47,559 bases of DNA from Gnetum montanum (GCA_015680685.1 MNCI01007961.1:183297-230855); one strand, 5' to 3'; counted from the first letter of the stretch, positions 10,590-21,286 are shown. Notes: a model not told the origin generated them from the letters alone. A program made the numbers and translations.

Positions 10590-11040
10590 TATGCATTATC
10601 AACGTATACACCCAGTGTATACTCTCAAGTTTATATTCTCAGCGTATATGCCTAGCATATGTGCCCGATGTTCATAGTGTATATGCCCAGCGTGTACACC
10701 CCAGATTGCATCTACAGCATATACGCCCAACGTATACCCCCAGCGTACATGCGTCACAAGTACATTCAGCCTGTACGACTGACGCATACACCTGGCATGC
10801 AATCCCTGAAGATGGAAACAACATTGGAGAGAAAGACTTGGTACAAGGTAGCAACTCACATGAATAGAGCAACCATCAATGTATATGCCCAGTGTATACA
10901 CCCAACAACCATCAGCATATACGCCCGGCGTATACACTTAGCATCCACAACGTATACACCCAGCACATTTAGTTTATACGCTTAGTGTATACGCCTAGAG
11001 TCTACGCCCACCTGATATAGCTTATACGCCCAACAGATGT
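10590..11040. repeat. Degenerate palindromic array GCGTATACGCCCA in LTR A (5' copy)
   Basis: About 20 degenerate copies of a unit around 10-18 bp long, whose core GCGTATACGC is its own reverse complement. Copies decay mainly by C-to-T and G-to-A change (GTGTATAC, GCATATAC). The equivalent array in the 3' LTR is 21525-21945. Because the core is palindromic it produces ORFs on both strands, which I treat as artefacts. Confidence 0.85.
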
Positions 11041-11125
11041 AACATGTTGCACACTTGTAAATTTTATTCTTTTGCACTTGGTCAACGCACCACGTGTCGC
11101 CCAACCCGAGTCTAACGTCTAAACC

Positions 11126-11135
11126 TGTATAGAAA
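11126..11135 (+). promoter_or_regulatory. Decayed TATA box of LTR A (5' copy)
   Basis: TGTATAGAAA here against TATATAAAAA at the same place in the 3' LTR (22038-22047), upstream of CCCCAATTTTT in both. The 5' promoter appears to be damaged. Confidence 0.5.
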
Positions 11136-11721
11136 CCCCAATTTTTCGTTAGCTCGAGGTCGGCTGGCAATTTTGAGCAAACCAGAGAGAAAAGACACTA
11201 AGAACCAGAGCAGAGAACCTTATACGCTAGACCTCAATCCTATATGCTAAGCATACAGCCTCTACACTATGCTCGCAGCTTGAACCATCACACAATCTTC
11301 CCTACATCCACCAGGGCTATTCGTCCGCCTTGTGTGAAAGTCACAACTACGTTAGACCGGTGCATTGTAACTCTCACTTTGCAATAATATTGCTGCATTT
11401 TCTTCCTAAAATTTGTTACAGTTTTGCATCAATTGTTTCATGTTTACTGTTTATGCCATTTTACGTTTATGCTCGGTTTACATCAGTTATGCTATTTACA
11501 CCCTATTTTACATCTTTTACATCGTTTACGTATAGCCCAGCGTATAGCACCTCGCTTGGGGAATCTTTTCCTGATCTGTGTGGGGACCACTCAAGGTACT
11601 ATGCCTTCGTTAATTCCAGCTTGCCCTCAAATGAAGGTAGGGTCTTTTGTGCATGTCTGGATATCTCCAAGTCTCTGTTTCCTTCCAGCCAGAGATCAAC
11701 GATTTCAGACGGTACAGAAAT

Positions 11722-11739
11722 TGGTGCTAGAAGGAGGGC
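11722..11739 (+). other. Primer binding site of element A
   Basis: TGGTGCTAGAAGGAGGGC, five bases after the 5' LTR's final CA. The equivalents are TGGCGCTAGAAGAAGGGC in B (23562) and TGGAGTTAGAAGGAGGG in C (39984), so the ancestral site was probably TGGCGCTAGAAGGAGGGC. Its complement should be the 3' end of a tRNA. Tat/Ogre elements are reported to use tRNA-Arg, but I cannot verify the match here. Confidence 0.7.
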
Positions 11740-12303
11740 CTCTGCCTTAAACTCACTCTGCTTCAGAGCTCTCAGTGTCTATGCTCTTAGGTATATACCA
11801 ACCTTATCTGAAAACTTCCCAGCGTCCACGCTGTTAAGCGTCTACGCTGCTGATCATATGCCGATTCTGTTTGCAAACTCCCCAGCATCTACGCTGTTGA
11901 ATATATGCCGCACACATGCTACGCTGCAGACTTTGCCTATGCTACATACAAGACCCTGTTTAAGCTGTTGACATATATGCGGCTGCTAAGTTTACGATGC
12001 ACACTCTACGCCATAGACTTATCTACACTGTCATCCAGTATACGCTACACTCTGTACACTGTAAACCCTATTTATGCTATATGCAGATGCTATCTACACT
12101 GCTTAGTGTATATACTGTACACTCTACACCGTAGATTCTCTATGCTGACACTATACGCTGTCTACGCTATCATTATATGTTGGTTGTTGAAGCCTATACG
12201 TTGAGACCCAGTCTATTCGTTGTACGCCATGAATGTAGGTTTACGCTGTACTAAGTACTCTAATTCCATATCCCTACACTGTGTCACATCCCAACTATTC
12301 ATC
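11740..12303 (+). other. 5' leader of element A
   Basis: Between PBS and gag. It continues the LTR-type motif as GTCTACGCTG and TATACGCTG repeats (about 11765-12250) although it lies outside the LTR. ORFs here (for example 11905-12204) are repeat-driven and are not called as genes. Confidence 0.6.
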
Positions 12304-14530
12304 ATGAATACCGCAAACTCCACCGCTACAACCACCTAGGTCACAAACCTCATAGGCACCATGGCTGTTCAACAAACCATGGTACAACCCACAGTGGGGC
12401 CTCACCATTCTCTTAGATTGCAAGGGAGGAACCCATCATCTAACATCATAACTCAAGACTAGTACAACTTCATATGCATGAAAATACAAGCCAGCCTAGC
12501 TGTGGACCGAGCTGAAATAGAAGTTAAGAGGCAATACGAACTTTTCTATAGGGGGGACAAGAGTTCATTCCTTCCCCATATGATATCATCCCCCTGACAG
12601 AGCCTTACTCTGAGCTCATCACACAACTCCTCCTGCAACGGAGCTAGTCTCTAGATCAGCCTGCAGTAAATCCACAAACGGAAGAGGAGGATGAGTTCAC
12701 AGCCCAATCCGAGCATGAAGATTCGTACCATACGCTTGTCCACAAACCTATGTAAACCCATTGTTTCATCCAACCACAGGGTAAATTTCATCTGTGCTTG
12801 TTCATGTTCCTCCTGCAATCGACCCGCAATTCAATACACTTCCTCTTACTATTCTTCCTGTTGCAGCTGTAGCCCCATCCTCGCAAGTACACCCCCCCCA
12901 AAATAATGTAGGAGCAACCTTCCTGCTCTGAGTGATCGAGATGCCACATGTGATACTAGATTCTATGTCCGCTCATTATATCCCCCGCATCCAAACCCAT
13001 AGAGCCCCTCCCACCGCTGTAACCCAACAAGTTTAGGGGGTTCCTACACAAAACATGACTGGGCAATGGGCAGCGATGGATGCTCAATCACACCAACCCC
13101 CTCATTATAATATACCACCTCACACAATCCCACTGGCCAACATCCCTCAAGGACAACCACAACAATAACAACCCCTTTCCTACAATGTGCCGCCCCTAGT
13201 ACCACCTGCTATAAATATCCTACAAGTACAACCTCCAACTACACAACTTTCTACCTTTCAATCGACTGTCCAATAATCTAACATGTACACCATACAACAT
13301 CCCCAGGCTGCTATCTCACCTAGCACCCAAGACTAGGCTGATGCTAAAAAGCTAATGCAGGAACTAACCAATGAGGTCAAATGCCTCAAGATAGCCGTCG
13401 ACGGAGAGCTGAAGGTAGTAGATTTTTATCACGATGATCCAATCAGCTCTTCGGTTCCACCCCTAACATTACCCAAGGGTGTATCATTGCCTACGCTAAC
13501 TAAATATAATGGGGAGACAGACCCTAATGCTCACCTTATAACATTTAGACTAGAATGCGCATTACTCCAGGTCTGGCCACATGCCATTTTGCGAGTGTTC
13601 CCTATGTCCCTCGCAGGGAGAGCACTTGATTAGTATCAGGCTTTGCCAAGAAACTCAATATTTTCTCTAGAGGACTTGTTAAATCAATTCGTTACTAGGT
13701 TCAAGTATAATTTGAAACCTAAAGCAACACTTGATAGCCTTATACAAGTCAAACAAGCACCTCTAGAATCTGTACAAAAATTCATCCAAAGGTGTAGTGC
13801 TATTCTCAATGAGCTCCATGAGCTGATCCCAAAGACATATCTCCTCACCATTCTTAAGAGGACTGTTAATGAATTTTTCAAATCCAAGTTATATTATCTC
13901 AATGCGTGTAACCTCAATCAAGCCTTTTTACAGATTAAAAACATAGAGGAGGTGGCCCAAAATAGCCACGATCTTGCGTATTTAGCCTTTAAGAACCAAC
14001 ACAGTAAGAAAGATAAAGAAAAGACTAAAACAACTATAGCGGTAGTAGTAGAAACATAACAAGAAAATGTGGCTCAACAAAGCAAACCACCTGTGGCCCC
14101 TACTAATTACACTAAACCCACTCCTGCAACTACGCTAGAATCATCCTCATCACAGAACCCAACACCAAACCGTACAAGAAACTTTGAGAGGAAGGAACCC
14201 TCCCAATATACGCCACTGCCTATGAAGCCATCCCAGCTATTCGACCAACTCCTGAAGGCTGGATTAATGAAACATAAATAGTTATCCCTTGCTTCCATCC
14301 AAAGACATGATTGGTTCTGTCAACTAGTTCAGAACCCAAGCCTACCAATGCTGGATGAGCCTCCAGTACCAAAAGGCTTTAGAATGGACCGCTTCTATGA
14401 CTATCACCAACATAACGGACATTGCACAGATTACTGTTTCACCCTAAAACAAGACATACAATGAATGATTGACGGAGGCCAAATTACTTTTGATGAGACC
14501 AACCCAGTCCAACCACAAAACCAAGCCATG
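12304..14530 (+). pseudogene. gag: Tat-type gag, decayed
   Basis: Start chosen at the ATG at 12304, which aligns with the gag starts of B (24012) and C (40344). All three share a YNF[IL]C block about 50 codons in. The retrotransposon-gag core spans about 13355-14060: PTLTKYNGETDPNAHL, then the W-P-x-x-I...F...L-x-G-x-A-L-D block, and FKYNLKPKATLDSLIQVKQ. A TAG replaces a codon after ALD (13633). Downstream is a CHHC-type knuckle remnant, DYHQHNGHCTDYC (about 14398-14436), whose first Cys is Tyr; B keeps it as CDYH. Gag would package element RNA. Frame changes occur between the N-terminal part and the core, and there are several stops. A false 71-base duplication at the N at 14552 lies just past this end. 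Confidence 0.85.
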
Positions 14531-14622
14531 GGTGTCTACAAAGATCCTCTANAATTACTTTTGATGAGACCAACCTAGTCCAACCACAAAACCAAGCCAT
14601 GGGTGTCTACAAAGATCCTCTA
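14482..14622 (+). repeat. Direct 70-bp duplication around an N (assembly artefact)
   Basis: 14482-14551 and 14553-14622 are the same 70 bases (one C/T difference) separated by the N at 14552. The insertion of 71 bases moves the reading frame: gag ORFs upstream begin in one phase and the linker and protease ORFs in another, and subtracting 71 puts them in the same phase. Confidence 0.9.
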
Positions 14623-15270
14623 AATACCAAAGAGGCATCGTACATGATCAACACAATCTACCTCAATGATGAACCTGAAATAGTTAGCATTAACACCATC
14701 TATTCTGACCATGAGCAAAAAATGTCTAATAAGCCATTTGTAGTGCGTATTCCTCCCGTTGCATCAACATCCATGCGTCAACCATCATACGCCTCGTGGC
14801 GGACATATGTCATCCAAGTGCCCCCCACCGTAGCGACTTCTAACACCCCGACACCTGAAAAATCATATGTGGTGTGTGTACCTCCCGCCACTACTACCAC
14901 AAACTCACAAACACCTCCTATTTGGCCTGCCCCTTATGTAGTCCAAGTACCACCTGCGGTAGCAACAACAGAGGTACAACCTCTACCTAGACCAACTCCA
15001 TATGTCATTAGGACACCCGAAAGTCCTAATGATTACCAATCCTCCACTCCCCAAACACAAGACAAACCCAACCCTTATGTCATCAAGGTGCCCAGCCAGC
15101 CTAGCCCTCATCCGCATGCAACCGTCCAACCGCAACCTCGCCTGACTCCATACATAGTACGGATCCCAAAACAACCTGAGGCTTTGAAATCAACTGCACC
15201 CCCATGCCACATACAAGAATGCTTAGCAGATAAACTTACACATGAATGCCTAGAGAAGGAGCGCCAATGA
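14599..15270 (+). pseudogene. gag-protease linker with repeated PYVVxVPP motif (element A)
   Basis: A proline/threonine-rich open frame of 223 codons. About seven spaced copies of P-[YF]-V-[VI]-x-[VI]-P follow one another: PFVVRIPP, TYVIQVPP, SYVVCVPP, PYVVQVPP, PYVIRTP, PYVIKVP, PYIVRIP. The same motif occurs at the same place in B (PFVVRVPQ and others) and C (PFVISMP, PFVVKVP, PFVINLPP). It probably forms a flexible linker between nucleocapsid and protease. I do not recognise it as a known domain. It is the best-preserved coding stretch of A, with no internal stop over 223 codons. Confidence 0.75.
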
Positions 15271-15306
15271 CTAGCCTTAGGCCCTCCTAAACCTACCCCA
15301 CTAAAC

Positions 15307-16500
15307 ATGGTACCCATGACACCACCTAACCATAAACCAGACACAGGCCATGAGGGTGAATCATCCAGAAAACATGATACGCCCAAATCAATGATTTTTG
15401 GCAAAAACGACAAACCAACGATGCACAAAATAAAACTGTTGGGCCCAATGGACCAAGTCAGTGCCAACAAACATATGCCCAATAGTAGAGACCTAGCAAT
15501 AGCCCTAACACAAGTCACGCAAGCACTCAAACAAAAGAATACTTTACTAAGCTTATATGACTTAGTTTTAACATCTCAAACACATCGCAAAGCTTTGGTG
15601 CGCATGCTAACGTCTATCCCAGTAAGCGAGGACTTACCTCCAAATGGACCTTCAATTCATGTAGTAATGTACTCGCCTCAAGGGCCAACTTCCAAGCCAT
15701 TAAGCTTTCATAATAACAACATCAAGTTGGATGAGAAAACAAGAGAAGTAACAACAGCCCCTATGTTCATAACAATATGGGTAAACTAATTCAAGATACA
15801 TAGGATCCATGTAGACGATGGAGTTTCCACAAACGTAGTCCCATATCCCATCGTTGAACAACTAGGGCTTACAGAGCTAATCAAACCAACCACCACCACA
15901 TGCTTGAAATCATTCAGCGGGTCACGCATCATAGTCAAAGGCACCGTGACTTTAGACTTCATAGCAAGGGACCAATTCCTCACATCTGCTGACTTTGTGG
16001 TAATTGATGAAATGCCAGGGTTCAACCTAATATTAGGAAGACCCTGGTTAGCCCAACTCAAAGTATCTTCACCCATTCACCAAGAAATTCACCTACCTTA
16101 CGAAGGTGGCGAAATCATTATACACGGGGAGGCTGCGACACTCATCATCTCATCGTACATAGACACAGACCAAGGCTTAGAGGTTAAGCTTGAAGAGCCT
16201 AGATGACATGACATAAATGAATAACAACTGGTGAGCGATAATCTTTTAAACACAAGAGAAAATCCACCCAAAACAGAAATACTCAGGCCTGACATTGTAC
16301 ATACGCAACCTCACTTAGAAACCACAACTGACACAGAAACCATGATACATGTAAAAGAACAAGAAAACACTAACGTGGGAACCATTCCATTAGATGTTCC
16401 TTGGGCTGAATTACCATTCAATATGATCAGCGAAGGAGATGCTGAATATAGAATCGTACCCGCTAACACGTCACCCAACGTTAAAATAAAAAAAATTTAA
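15307..16500 (+). pseudogene. PR: Tat-type aspartic protease region
   Basis: An N-terminal segment (ALKQKNTLLSLYDLVLTS at about 15526) leads to the retropepsin fold: VDDG (15811-15822), then TCLKSFNGSRIIVKGTVTLDF, shown here as its core KSFNGSRIIVKG, and FNLILGRPWLAQ (about 16021-16056), the ILGRPW block typical of plant gypsy proteases. The active-site triplet is D-D-G rather than D-[ST]-G or the D-N-G I expect in Tat; B and C have D-D-G too. A TAA at 15787 interrupts the frame 24 bases before the active site. The C-terminal extension (16231-16500) ends with AELPFNMISEGDAEYR, also found in the remnant at 6251-6309. This protease would cleave Gag-Pol. Confidence 0.85.
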
Positions 16501-16509
16501 AAAGTACTA

Positions 16510-16873
16510 AACCAATGAACAACACCATTGTCCAAAATGACGTTAAACTACGAACTATCTGAAATGATGTTAAACTACAACAAGTCTGAAAAGATATTAA
16601 ACTACATTTCAAGTCTAGAATGACGTTAAACTATCATGTCCGCAACGACATAAAACTAGGCACGATCAGAAATGGTCGGTCACTTAAGAAATCAACATAG
16701 ATCTCTTGAAACTTCTCCTGTTTACGCATGGCCCGAAATGGCCTTAAACTAGTACGAGTCACCCAAAATGGTCTTAAACTAGTATGAGTGGCTCGAAATG
16801 GCCTTAAACTAGTACAAGTGGCCTGAAATGGCCTTAAACTAGTACGAGTGGCTCAAAATGGCCTTAAACTAGT
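16510..16873 (+). repeat. Array between protease and RT, 30-bp units with core AATGGCCTTAAACTAGT
   Basis: The right part (16729-16873) holds five near-perfect 30-bp units (GAAATGGCCTTAAACTAGTA...GAGTGG). The left part (16510-16700) holds looser copies with ATGACGTTAAACTA. Each unit contains TAAAC and TAG in one frame, so the array blocks translation from protease into RT. RT homology begins directly after the last unit, and the N-terminal part of RT normally seen in gypsy elements is not visible. Confidence 0.85.
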
Positions 16874-18030
16874 CGATTACACTGAGTGGGTATCCAACAT
16901 GGTCATTGTTCCAAAAAAGAACGAAAGTATCTGCTTATGCATTGACTTCCAGGATCTCAACGTTGCAATCATAAAAGATGATTTTCCCCTACCCAGCATC
17001 AATCAACTTGTTGACTTGACTACTGGGCACACCCTATTATCTTTTATGGATGGCTTCTCAGTATCCAACTAGATACATATTAACCCAGAGCATTAGCTCC
17101 AAACTACCTTTATGACACCATGGGGAACCTTTTTCTATATAATGATGCCCTTTGGCCTCAAGAATGCTGGGGCCACATATCAATGAGCGATGACATTCAT
17201 TTTTAGCGATTACATGTTACACTCCCTCAATGACTACATGGACGACATTGTGGTTAAATCAAAGAGATCGGAAAAACATGTACAAGATCTTGACTTAGTA
17301 CTAAAATGTTGTTTAAAATATGAGCTGAGACATAACCCAAAGAAATGTGTCTTCGACGTCAAAATAGGCAAAATGCTTAGATTCATAGCCTTGGAAGTAG
17401 GGATACCGGTAGACCCCGATAAAGTTAAGGCTATAACAAACTTAAAACCACCTAGCAACCTTACTGAACTTCAAGGTCTACAGGGTAGATTATAGTTCAT
17501 CAGACATTTCATAGAAAAACTAATAGACAAATTAAATCCTATGAACCATTTGCTACGCAAGAACGTCCATTTTGAATGGACTTCATAGTGCTAGGAAGCA
17601 TTTGACAATATCAAAGTAGCACTTGTTCAATTGCCCACGATTTATCCACCTCAAAATGAGAAACCGTTTTACATCTACCTCGCCACTTCAAATTCGTCAA
17701 TCGTGTCTATGCTTTGCCAGAAACAAGATGATAGAACCTAAGTCCCTATCTATTACCTGAGCCATGCATTAGTTGCCCATGAGAAAAAGTATAATGAGGT
17801 GGAGAGGTCATGTTTAGCCCTAGTCTTTTCTTTAAATAAATGGAGACATTACCTCTTCCAGAACCAAGTTAACATAATCTGCAAGGATAATCTACTCAGA
17901 GCCATCACAGGAAACATTTACGAAACAAGTCGAATAGCCCATTGGAAAGCCATGATGGTTGAGTTTGACCTACATTACATACCGCAATCATCAGTTAAGG
18001 ATCATGCCATAGCAAATCAAATGGCCACGT
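16874..18030 (+). pseudogene. RT-RH: Reverse transcriptase and RNase H of element A
   Basis: RT starts at YTEWVSNMVIVPKKN, followed by the FPLPSINQLVD block, LLSFMDGFS, MPFGLKNAGATYQ (about 17149-17187) and the catalytic YMDD (17235-17246; most plant gypsy elements have YVDD). Thumb and connection continue through NPKKCVFDVKIGK. RNase H contains YLSHALVAHEKKYNEVERSC (about 17755-17814) and KWRHYLFQNQ. Stops interrupt at about 17070, 17092, 17185, 17493, 17587 and 17740. RT would copy the RNA and RNase H would remove it. The homologous block is missing from elements B and C. Confidence 0.9.
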
Positions 18031-18090
18031 CACCAATGCACAATCAAGCAACGATAGAGCCAGAATTCCTAGATGAAAATATAAGCGCGA

Positions 18091-18500
18091 TAGACATAGT
18101 ACCTAATGACTACGATGCCATTCTAAAATTTTATGGAGCATCCACCTCTCGAGAGGGAAGTGCTATAACTGTCATCACCTATCCCTTTGGGGAGATCCAA
18201 CCCTTTGCTTATTGTTTTGATTTTCACTGTACTAACAACATAGTAGAGTACGAAGGTCTCCTTAGAGGTCTCATGGCAGCACTAGCTTCAGACATCACAC
18301 GACTGGTGGTCAGAGGAGATTCATAACTAGTTTTGAACTAAGTCATAGATATTTATACATGCAAAGCACAACATTTACAACCATACTGTGACTTGGAAAA
18401 ACACTTAATGAGGTAATTTGAAAACATCGATGTGCAACATGTCTCTAGAAACGACAATACCATCGCAGATGCACTGGCCACATTAGTGTTAAATATATCG
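18091..18500 (+). pseudogene. aRNH: Second (plant-type) RNase H, diagnostic of the Tat lineage
   Basis: KFYGASTSREGSA, then FHCTNNIVEYEGLLRGLMAA, then VVRGDS, stop, LVLN, and finally RNDNTIADALATL. This is the order of the extra RNase H domain that Tat elements carry between RT-RH and integrase. The first catalytic Asp (usually DGAS) is Tyr here (YGAS). The Glu in VEYEG and the Asp in RGDS remain, and the ADALA end is intact. TAA stops lie after RGDS (18324) and LVLN (18339), and a TAG near 18414. Confidence 0.85.
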
Positions 18501-18600
18501 CCAGACATGTTCCATACATTGCCAAGCTCCATAATCAGTTGTGCCAAACCAATAACTGATACTCTTGATACATTGCCAATTGCATTCATTAGTACAACAC

Positions 18601-19849
18601 ACGTGATAGAATGGTATGACGACATAAAAGAGTACCTTCTACGTAGTGAAACACCGCAACACTTAACGAATGCACAAAAAGATGTGGTACAAAAGTATTA
18701 TCGGCAATATGCACTGGCAGGGGACACATTGTGTCATAGATCCTACCAAGGCATATTGCTTACACGCATTAGTAGCACTGATGCCCAAACCATCATTGAG
18801 CAAGTACATGATAGACTATGCGGAGGAGATATAGCACCAAAAGAAATGGCGACAAAGATAAGACGCTTAGGATATTATTGGCCACACATGGAGTATGACT
18901 GTCTCTCCAAGGCTAAGACATGTAGTACCTGTCAAATACATAGTAATCTAATCCATGTCCCACCAAATGAGTTGCATACGGCGCAAATCACATGGCCCTT
19001 TCAAAAGTGGGTTTACACCTTATCAGACTAATAACACCCTCATCTTCTGCAGGGCATAGTTTCATCATAACCGTAATAGAATATTTCACAAAGTGGGTAG
19101 AAGTTGTTCCCCTTTGAAAGACTACATCTAAACATGTATGCAACTTCATTCTCGAAAATATTGTAACCCATTTTGGCATCCCTATGACCATAATCACTGA
19201 TAATGGGCCACAGTTCAGTAGTGCCGAAACCAAAACTTTTTGTGAAAGTTTGGGGATCAAGAACTCATTTTCATCCCCTTACTACCCTCAGAGAAATGGG
19301 CAAGCAGAGGCAACAAACAAAACCATTATTACAATACTTAAAATGATGCTTACCCAAAGCAAGCGAAGGTGGCACGAATAGTTGGTATACGCATTGTGGG
19401 CATATCGTACTACGCATCAGACTTCAACAGGTAAAACGCCATATAGTCTTGTTTATAGTTCAGAAGATGTTTTACCTTTGGAATTACAGGTACCATCTTT
19501 AAGGATTACACTTTCTAGACTTCTCAACGAAGGATAAAACAATGACCTACACATCATTGACCTGGAGTCGGTGGAGGAGGAACGCATACGTGCACTCGAT
19601 CAGATTGAGTGGTACCAAAAACAACAACAGCAATGCCATCAGCACCACATTCATAAGCACCCCATCAAAGAAGGTGACCTTGTACTTAAGGTCATTCGGG
19701 AACACCCAGACAAATTCTCAGCCAACTGGGAAGGGCCCTACTTGGTCACTAAAGCATACGATAACGGAGCATTTAAGTTAGTTGATATGGAAGGGAATGA
19801 GCTTGCAAATCCAACCAATCACTTGTTCCTGAAACTATTCTATATTTGA
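18601..19849 (+). pseudogene. INT: Integrase of element A, decayed
   Basis: The zinc-binding domain shows IIEQVHDRLCGG (second His replaced, GD instead of GH), then RRLGYYWPHM and CSTCQIH (about 18865-18942). In the core, the segment before GHSFIITVIEYFTKWVEVVP, where the first catalytic Asp should sit, carries stops (about 19030) and I cannot place that Asp. The second is in ITDNGPQFSS (19188-19217), and the Glu is in NGQAEATNKT (about 19297). The C-terminal part has GPYLVTKAYDNGAFKLVD and ends NHLFLKLFYI at 19849, without a chromodomain. The frame changes between 19030 and 19180. It would insert element cDNA, making the 5-bp target duplication seen around this copy. Confidence 0.88.
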
Positions 19850-19879
19850 GTACAAGCTCAGGTACGTACGAGTCCTGGA

Positions 19880-20280
19880 TCATGACTATAAACTGATACC
19901 ACAATGAGTCCTGGATCACGACTATAAACTGATACCACAGCTCGTCCTGGAATCATGATGGTAAACTGATACCATAGAACAGTCCTGGATCATGACTTAA
20001 AACTAATACCACAGCTCGTCCTGACATCATGATGATAAATCGATACCACAAAGTGTCTTCAATGACAATAAACTAGCACCTATCCAGTACGAAAGTAAAC
20101 TACCACAGTCCCATTCGCCAGAGTCCGCTAAGACTATAAATTGGTTTGCCTCTTCACGGTCTGCTAAGACTAGAAATTGGCAATGCACTGTCTTCCACGA
20201 CGCTAAACGGGAAATGTCCAATGGGTCATGACATAAAACTAACCCATGATAGTCCGCTAAGACTATAAACTGGCAATTTC
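19880..20280 (+). repeat. Post-integrase array, core ATCATGACTATAAACTGATACC (element A)
   Basis: At least six degenerate units of 35-45 bp with the core ATGACTATAAACTGATACCA, then shorter forms with GTCCGCTAAGACTATAAACTGG. The ATGAC-TAAACT core resembles the array upstream of RT (16510-16700). Element C has the matching array at 43890-44290. Confidence 0.8.
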
Positions 20281-21286
20281 ATCTCTGGTTCCTCAATCTG
20301 TGGCTGCATTCAAACTTCATCAGAATTACTACATTGCTCACCATTGGACGATCCCAACAACATTGCTGTCATTCATATATAGTGCCTGAAATCTCATCTG
20401 GTGCCTTTGTTTCATCGGTAGCTGTTTAAGTCTAAGCTCTTTTACGCACTCATGGTTTTCTTGTCTTCTTGGAGTTGTGTTTGTAGGATGACACTCAGAG
20501 GTGTTTGTACAAGAATGCACTTCATCATAAGTAGCAAGGTGAGGCGATGTTCATTGTACACATGGCAAGACTAAATCAAGCCATTCACTAGTACATCCCC
20601 ATTTCCTGGCCCATTTTCTATCTATTCATCGACATACTCTACTCAGCCACACCTCTAATACACCCAGTACACTCAAAACTTTGAGCATACTATTGCGCAC
20701 TGTAACACTTTTAAGCAGTTGCAACACACAACATAACACTTGAGCATTAGTACAAGGTCAAAACAAAGTTTCTTCTCAAAAAAAAAAGGATGAAAGTTGT
20801 CTTGAAAACAAATACTTATTCAAAAATAATCGAGTGACATCCCATTGCTTAGCCTTGGCTCTCCGCCAACAGGCTTCCCCTAAAACACTAAACAAGGGCC
20901 CTGTTCCTCCAAAGAATGCAACACATCATCACGTGGCTTTGGTCTCATCGACAAGTCCTCTTGGACACTAACCAAGAGTCTTATTCTGCCAAAGGATACA
21001 CATCGCATATCTTGATTCTGAGTCTGCTAAATAATGGCTATTGACAAGGATCAGCATGATACACACCAGAGCATCCCCTTTACCAAGCACACTCCCTTGG
21101 TCAGTTCCCAATCCCGACAATCTCCATGTCCCTATCCAGCTACAAATTTTACTTCTCCAATCCTAGGTACTACTAAACACGGTGCGATGACGTCTAGTCA
21201 AGTGGCAAAAGACAAAGTCTCTATCAAGTTGCTTATGATGTTTTGCACTTCTTTGTCGACGCTTCTCAGGTCGATGCCTCCAAGCA
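20281..21286 (+). other. 3' noncoding region of element A
   Basis: No gene that I recognise. The ORF at 21034-21357 runs through the PPT into the LTR and is not called. The last 150 bp (GGCAAAAGACAAAG, TTTTGCACTTCTTTGTCGAC) are conserved with C and D, so they are probably needed in cis. Confidence 0.6.

Larger units (their letters stand above)
10371..11716 (+). repeat. 5' LTR of element A
   Basis: Starts TGAAACACCACAAAATTTC and ends GACGGTACA. It aligns end to end with 21305-22629. U3 carries a dense array of CGTATACGCCCAG-like motifs (10590-11040). The U5 part contains TTTGCAATAATATTGCTGC and a short CCCAGCGTATAGCACC block. Confidence 0.93.

Noticed and set aside
10599-10985. Overlapping 108- and 112-codon ORFs on both strands, rich in Tyr and Pro
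   Set aside because: They come from the palindromic GCGTATACGCCCA array in LTR A, which is open on both strands; the matching region of the 3' LTR gives different breaks.
11330-12204. Long plus-strand ORFs crossing the 5' LTR/PBS of element A
   Set aside because: They run through the LTR end and PBS into the motif-rich leader and have no domain.
16848-16872. Start of RT at the ATG at 16848 in the last repeat unit
   Set aside because: The ATG is part of the 30-bp repeat; RT homology begins only at YTEW after the array.
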